A stretch of 64,000 nt of DNA from Lotus japonicus (Eukaryota > Streptophyta > Magnoliopsida > Fabales > Fabaceae), in contig NC_080046.1 in assembly GCF_012489685.1 (NCBI RefSeq), forward strand, positions 58,394,195 through 58,458,194, written 5' to 3'. The position numbers and the translations under genes are program-made. The number at the start of each line of letters is the position of its first letter. Within the stretch, counting starts at the first letter, position 1. Shown here one piece after another: positions 61,180 through 64,000 of the stretch. Under the pieces are notes generated by a model. That model made no database searches. It was not told the DNA's origin and was given only the letters and a program-made list of their open reading frames with translations.

Positions 61180-62333
61180 TCAAAACCCCACCATTCGTTT
61201 ACACAATAAGATACTGGCATTATTGAGTCACAGTTAGAATTTAATTTCATCCAAGTCAGTCAATAAATATTAAACAATGACTAAATGCATATGAAAGACT
61301 TCTTCTCATCGATAATTATATATAAATGACAGCTCACCTAGCACCTTAATCAAAATGTTTAAACTAACTCTTCATGGCCGGCCAACCACCTTCACAACTC
61401 GATTTTCGAAAATGGCTTCTTGTCTTCTTCCGTATGGGATAACATTTTTCTATTCCTATGAGATTTTACTATATATCAGAAACTTCCTAACTTATAGATT
61501 TAAGGCTAAGTTGTAATTTGTATATAACTTAACGAGAAAGACACGGACAAAAATCCAAAAATATGGAAGAATGAACAATATGAAAGTAATGTCTAGTGGC
61601 GGCATTAAACAACAGAAAAATGAACATTATTGTTCAGTGACAAACGTACAATAGTAATTAAATCCAAGTTTCATAAACATTAAACAATGACAAAGAGAAA
61701 TGCAAAGTGATCTTCTTTCTCTCACCGTGACTTGATGTTATATATACATCTCATATCTTGATCTTGAAAGATATCACATAAGAGCATCTCGAATGCATGG
61801 TTGCTTGTTGGGTTGCTACATTTATTTTTCTTGCAATCTGTGCAGTGATAACTACATTTATTTTTCTTGTTGGCCAACAAATGCTATTTAATGAAAATCA
61901 ATAACTCCATTCCTATCAACATTGGTTCCTGCTCGTGCAAGTTAGCTGATTACATTTTAAAAACAATAATAAGAAACATAATAAAAATTGGCTTTTAACA
62001 ATACATGGCTTATTGTAACGCTCAAGTCTTGACTAAAAATACAATTACCCTAGGCAAGGTGAACTCAAATAACTGGTGCCAGCAATTACATGCATGCTCA
62101 TTAAATATTAGAACCAATTGTAACTCCTTGGCTAAAATACAATAAAAAGAGTAACAATAACTGGTGCCAGCAATTAACTTTTTGTAAAACCCAGGGTAAT
62201 TGTAACTCCAATTATAATTAAAATACAATAAAAAGCATAACACTACAATATTGGCTAATTAAAATACAATAAGAATTAGAAACATTACATTATAATATTA
62301 ACTAAAACAAAATAAGAAATAGAAATATAACAA
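61180..62333. other. Gene-free spacer
   Basis: AT-rich with no supported gene. An 85-90-bp stretch containing AACTGGTGCCAGCAATTA occurs twice (near 62070 and 62158), in direct orientation. Confidence 0.6.
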
Positions 62334-63617
62334 TTATTCCTTAAACAAGTCCTCTAATTGGCGCCTAGTGTACACACATATGTTCTTAAAATCTGCTAAT
62401 TGTTCCTCATTCATGTTAGATGTGTCTTGGAGAAGGATATCATTTAACATCTTCAGCTGGTCATTCTTCTTTAAACGCTCAAGTCTTGCCATCCTTTCCT
62501 CTCTTCCCTTGGCAAGAGATTATGCATCTACCATCCTTTCTTCATTGTTGGAAGTCGTTGTAGCCTTTGCCTTTGCCTTAGCCTTTGCCTTTGCCTTCAT
62601 ATCTTTCTGCCCCGGTGGGCAGGAATATATTTGTACTGCCTCATGTCCTGAACCATCGATTGATGTGTGCACCCCATCGGTAGAATGTTGAGACTGCTGA
62701 GAATAGATTGGCATTGCTTCTCCTTTTCACTTGGGTTCATCTTTCAACACCCGCCATGCATGCTCAAAATTGAATGTTTTAGTCTTTTCCATTGCATTAT
62801 ACAATGAACATGCATCAGCCATGATATCTCTCTCAGAGTAGCCGCTCTTCGGAGGGTTGGTAACTTTCTTGTAGCAACCAACAAAAATTGAGACCGCTTT
62901 ACTCAATGTATGATAGCGAGACTTCAGTTGAGACCATTTCCTCTCAGGAGAACCTACTTTGCGGTACTTGTTGTATTGATGTTCAACCCTCCGCCAAAAA
63001 GCTTCAGCCTTTTGATCAGTTCCTGTTACCGAATCCTTTGAAATGTTGAGCCATGTCTGGAGAAGAATTATATCGTCGTTTTCGCACCATTTCAAGCGTT
63101 GTTGTTTGGTTTTCTGGCCATCTCCTTTAGCAGGGAAAGTAGTCTCATCAAGCTCATCGGGCATACCTTCAAATTGTGTTTCAGGTACTTTTTCACTACT
63201 GCTACTAATTTGAGGGCTATAGGAGTTTGGTGGTGGTGGTGATGGATGCACAAAATGAGTTGGATTTTGGGAACCATCTCCAGCATGTGGTTGGTAAATG
63301 AATGGTTGTTGTTGATACACTACATATTGTGGATTTGGAGAATTGTTACCGGCATAATGTGGTTGGTTTTGGTAAAAGATTGGTGGTTGTTGTGAGACTT
63401 GGTTTGGAGGTGGTTGTTGTGAGACTTGGTATGGAGGTGGTTGTTGTGAGACTTGGTATGGAGGTGGTTGTTGTGAGACTTGGTTTGAAGGAGGTTGTTG
63501 TGAGACTTGATATGGAGGTGTTTGATACATTGAGGTTTGTGAATTTGAAGAATTTTCAAGAGTAGAAGAAGATTGATTTTTCAAGTACTCAAAGTAAGCT
63601 TGAAAAGAAGGATCCAT
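62334..63617 (-). pseudogene. Myb/SANT-like, NAM-associated-domain gene interrupted by two in-frame stops
   Basis: One frame runs 428 codons from ATG 63617 to the TAA at 62334, broken by TGA at 62727-62729 and TAA at 62517-62519. The first part (296 aa) has a Q/P-rich leader with repeats of QPPPYQVSQ. A Myb/SANT-like domain follows: LKWCENDDIILLQTWLNISK, AFWRRVEHQYNKYRK, ERKWSQLKSRYHTLSKAV. EHAWRVLKDEPK comes just before the first stop, where relatives have a tryptophan. After it come GEAMPIYSQQS, a basic (KA)n run and REERMARLERLKKNDQL, the usual C-terminal helix. This family is often annotated as glutathione S-transferase T3-like and is related to PIF/Harbinger accessory proteins. A TATA box at 63687-63696 supports the start. 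Confidence 0.8.
63423..63530 (-). repeat. Imperfect tandem repeat encoding QPPPYQVSQ
   Basis: About four 27-bp units within the Q/P-rich leader of the Myb/SANT-like gene, each coding for QPPPYQVSQ or a close variant (QPPSNQVSQ, QPPPNQVSQ). The unit length keeps the frame. Confidence 0.85.
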
Positions 63618-63686
63618 GGAGTATGTGGGAAGAATGAAATTGTGTGAAAGTGAAAAAATGCAAGTAAAAAAAACTGGTACAAACAT

Positions 63687-63696
63687 CTTATTTATA
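63687..63696 (-). promoter_or_regulatory. TATA box of the Myb/SANT-like gene
   Basis: TATAAATAAG on the minus strand, about 70 bp upstream of the ATG at 63617. It favours MDPSFQ as the start over the in-frame Met at 63713, which lies upstream of it. Confidence 0.55.
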
Positions 63697-63938
63697 CCAA
63701 GATATATTGGCATTTAATTAAGAATGAATTAATTAAAAAAGAAATGTCAATTAATTAAAAAATTCTTGCATTTGGGCCCCAACGGTCACATTTTATGGAC
63801 CAAAACGACGACCCATAAAAAAAAGGACCAAAACGACAGCACTCTTTCTCTGAAACGACATCACCCTCTCATTCTCACTCACCCAAAAGGCCAAAACGAC
63901 ATCACCCTCTCATTCTCGAAGCTTCTCCACTCTTGACC

Positions 63939-64000
63939 ATGAAACCCAAATTCTCTGAAACCCTCTTTCTCTCTCTCACTCTCTCACCGCCGTCTCAGAC
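63939..64000 (+). CDS. Possible start of a gene running off the window
   Basis: An ATG at 63939 follows a C/T-rich, leader-like stretch and stays open to the end of the window. It encodes MKPKFSETLFLSLTLSPPSQ, which could be a plastid or secretory leader. Just upstream, ACGACATCACCCTCTCATTC occurs twice (about 63855 and 63897). Too short to identify. Confidence 0.25.
   Translation, partial: MKPKFSETLFLSLTLSPPSQ

Noticed and set aside
63302..63565. Plus-strand frame with VVVVRLGMEVVV repeats
   Set aside because: It is the antisense reading of the QPPPYQVSQ repeat in the Myb/SANT-like gene.

Overview
This is nuclear DNA of a flowering plant, most likely a legume. It is AT-rich, its genes are split by GT-AG introns, and it is full of small DNA transposons. 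The legume assignment is an inference. It rests on a tandem DCL2 pair, a SURNod19 gene and an R13L-type CNL with a GSPLA motif, all familiar from legumes. I cannot name the species.

Layout from left to right. 1-3996 (-): most of chloroplast histidinol dehydrogenase (HISN8), with the 3' end off the window and a Tourist MITE in intron 2. 5785-8816 (-): a POLLENLESS3/MS5-like TPR protein in six exons. 9.1-14.4 kb: gene-free, with a retroelement scrap, a Mutator-like MITE and a repeated piece of DCL2 promoter. 14458-25967 (+) and 29242-39399 (+): two tandem Dicer-like 2 genes, here called DCL2-A (22 exons, 1378 aa) and DCL2-B (20 exons, 1331 aa). 39823-41648 (-): a SURNod19 gene, tail to tail with DCL2-B. 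42.5-48.9 kb: transposon territory, including two nested Pack-MULEs that carry fragments of a SAUR gene and a PRA1 gene. 49318-53972 (+): mitochondrial 3-hydroxyisobutyrate dehydrogenase in ten exons. 54.5-57.3 kb: a repeated exon-like array next to the 3' end of a CC-NB-LRR resistance gene (57349-61068, -). 62334-63617 (-): a Myb/SANT-like gene broken by two stop codons. A plus-strand gene may begin at 63939.

The most interesting part is the DCL2 pair. DCL2-A looks complete: DECH helicase, DUF283, PAZ, two RNase III domains and a dsRBD. DCL2-B is open throughout but differs at key places. A deletion of about 1 kb removed exons 5 and 6 in frame, which takes out 50 residues including helicase motif III. 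Motif V is changed. The metal-binding glutamate of the RNase IIIb signature is lysine, while RNase IIIa is intact. DCL2-B may therefore be a helicase-impaired Dicer with one working catalytic centre, or a paralogue in early decay that has kept its frame.

The duplicated unit also contained a SURNod19 promoter. Beside DCL2-A only that promoter survives, without its gene, and it points antisense into the 3' end of DCL2-A. Each DCL2 copy carries a private MITE with an empty site in the other copy, so both insertions came after the duplication. Exon boundaries below were set by eye from splice consensus, reading frame and A/B comparison. No alignment or database search was run.
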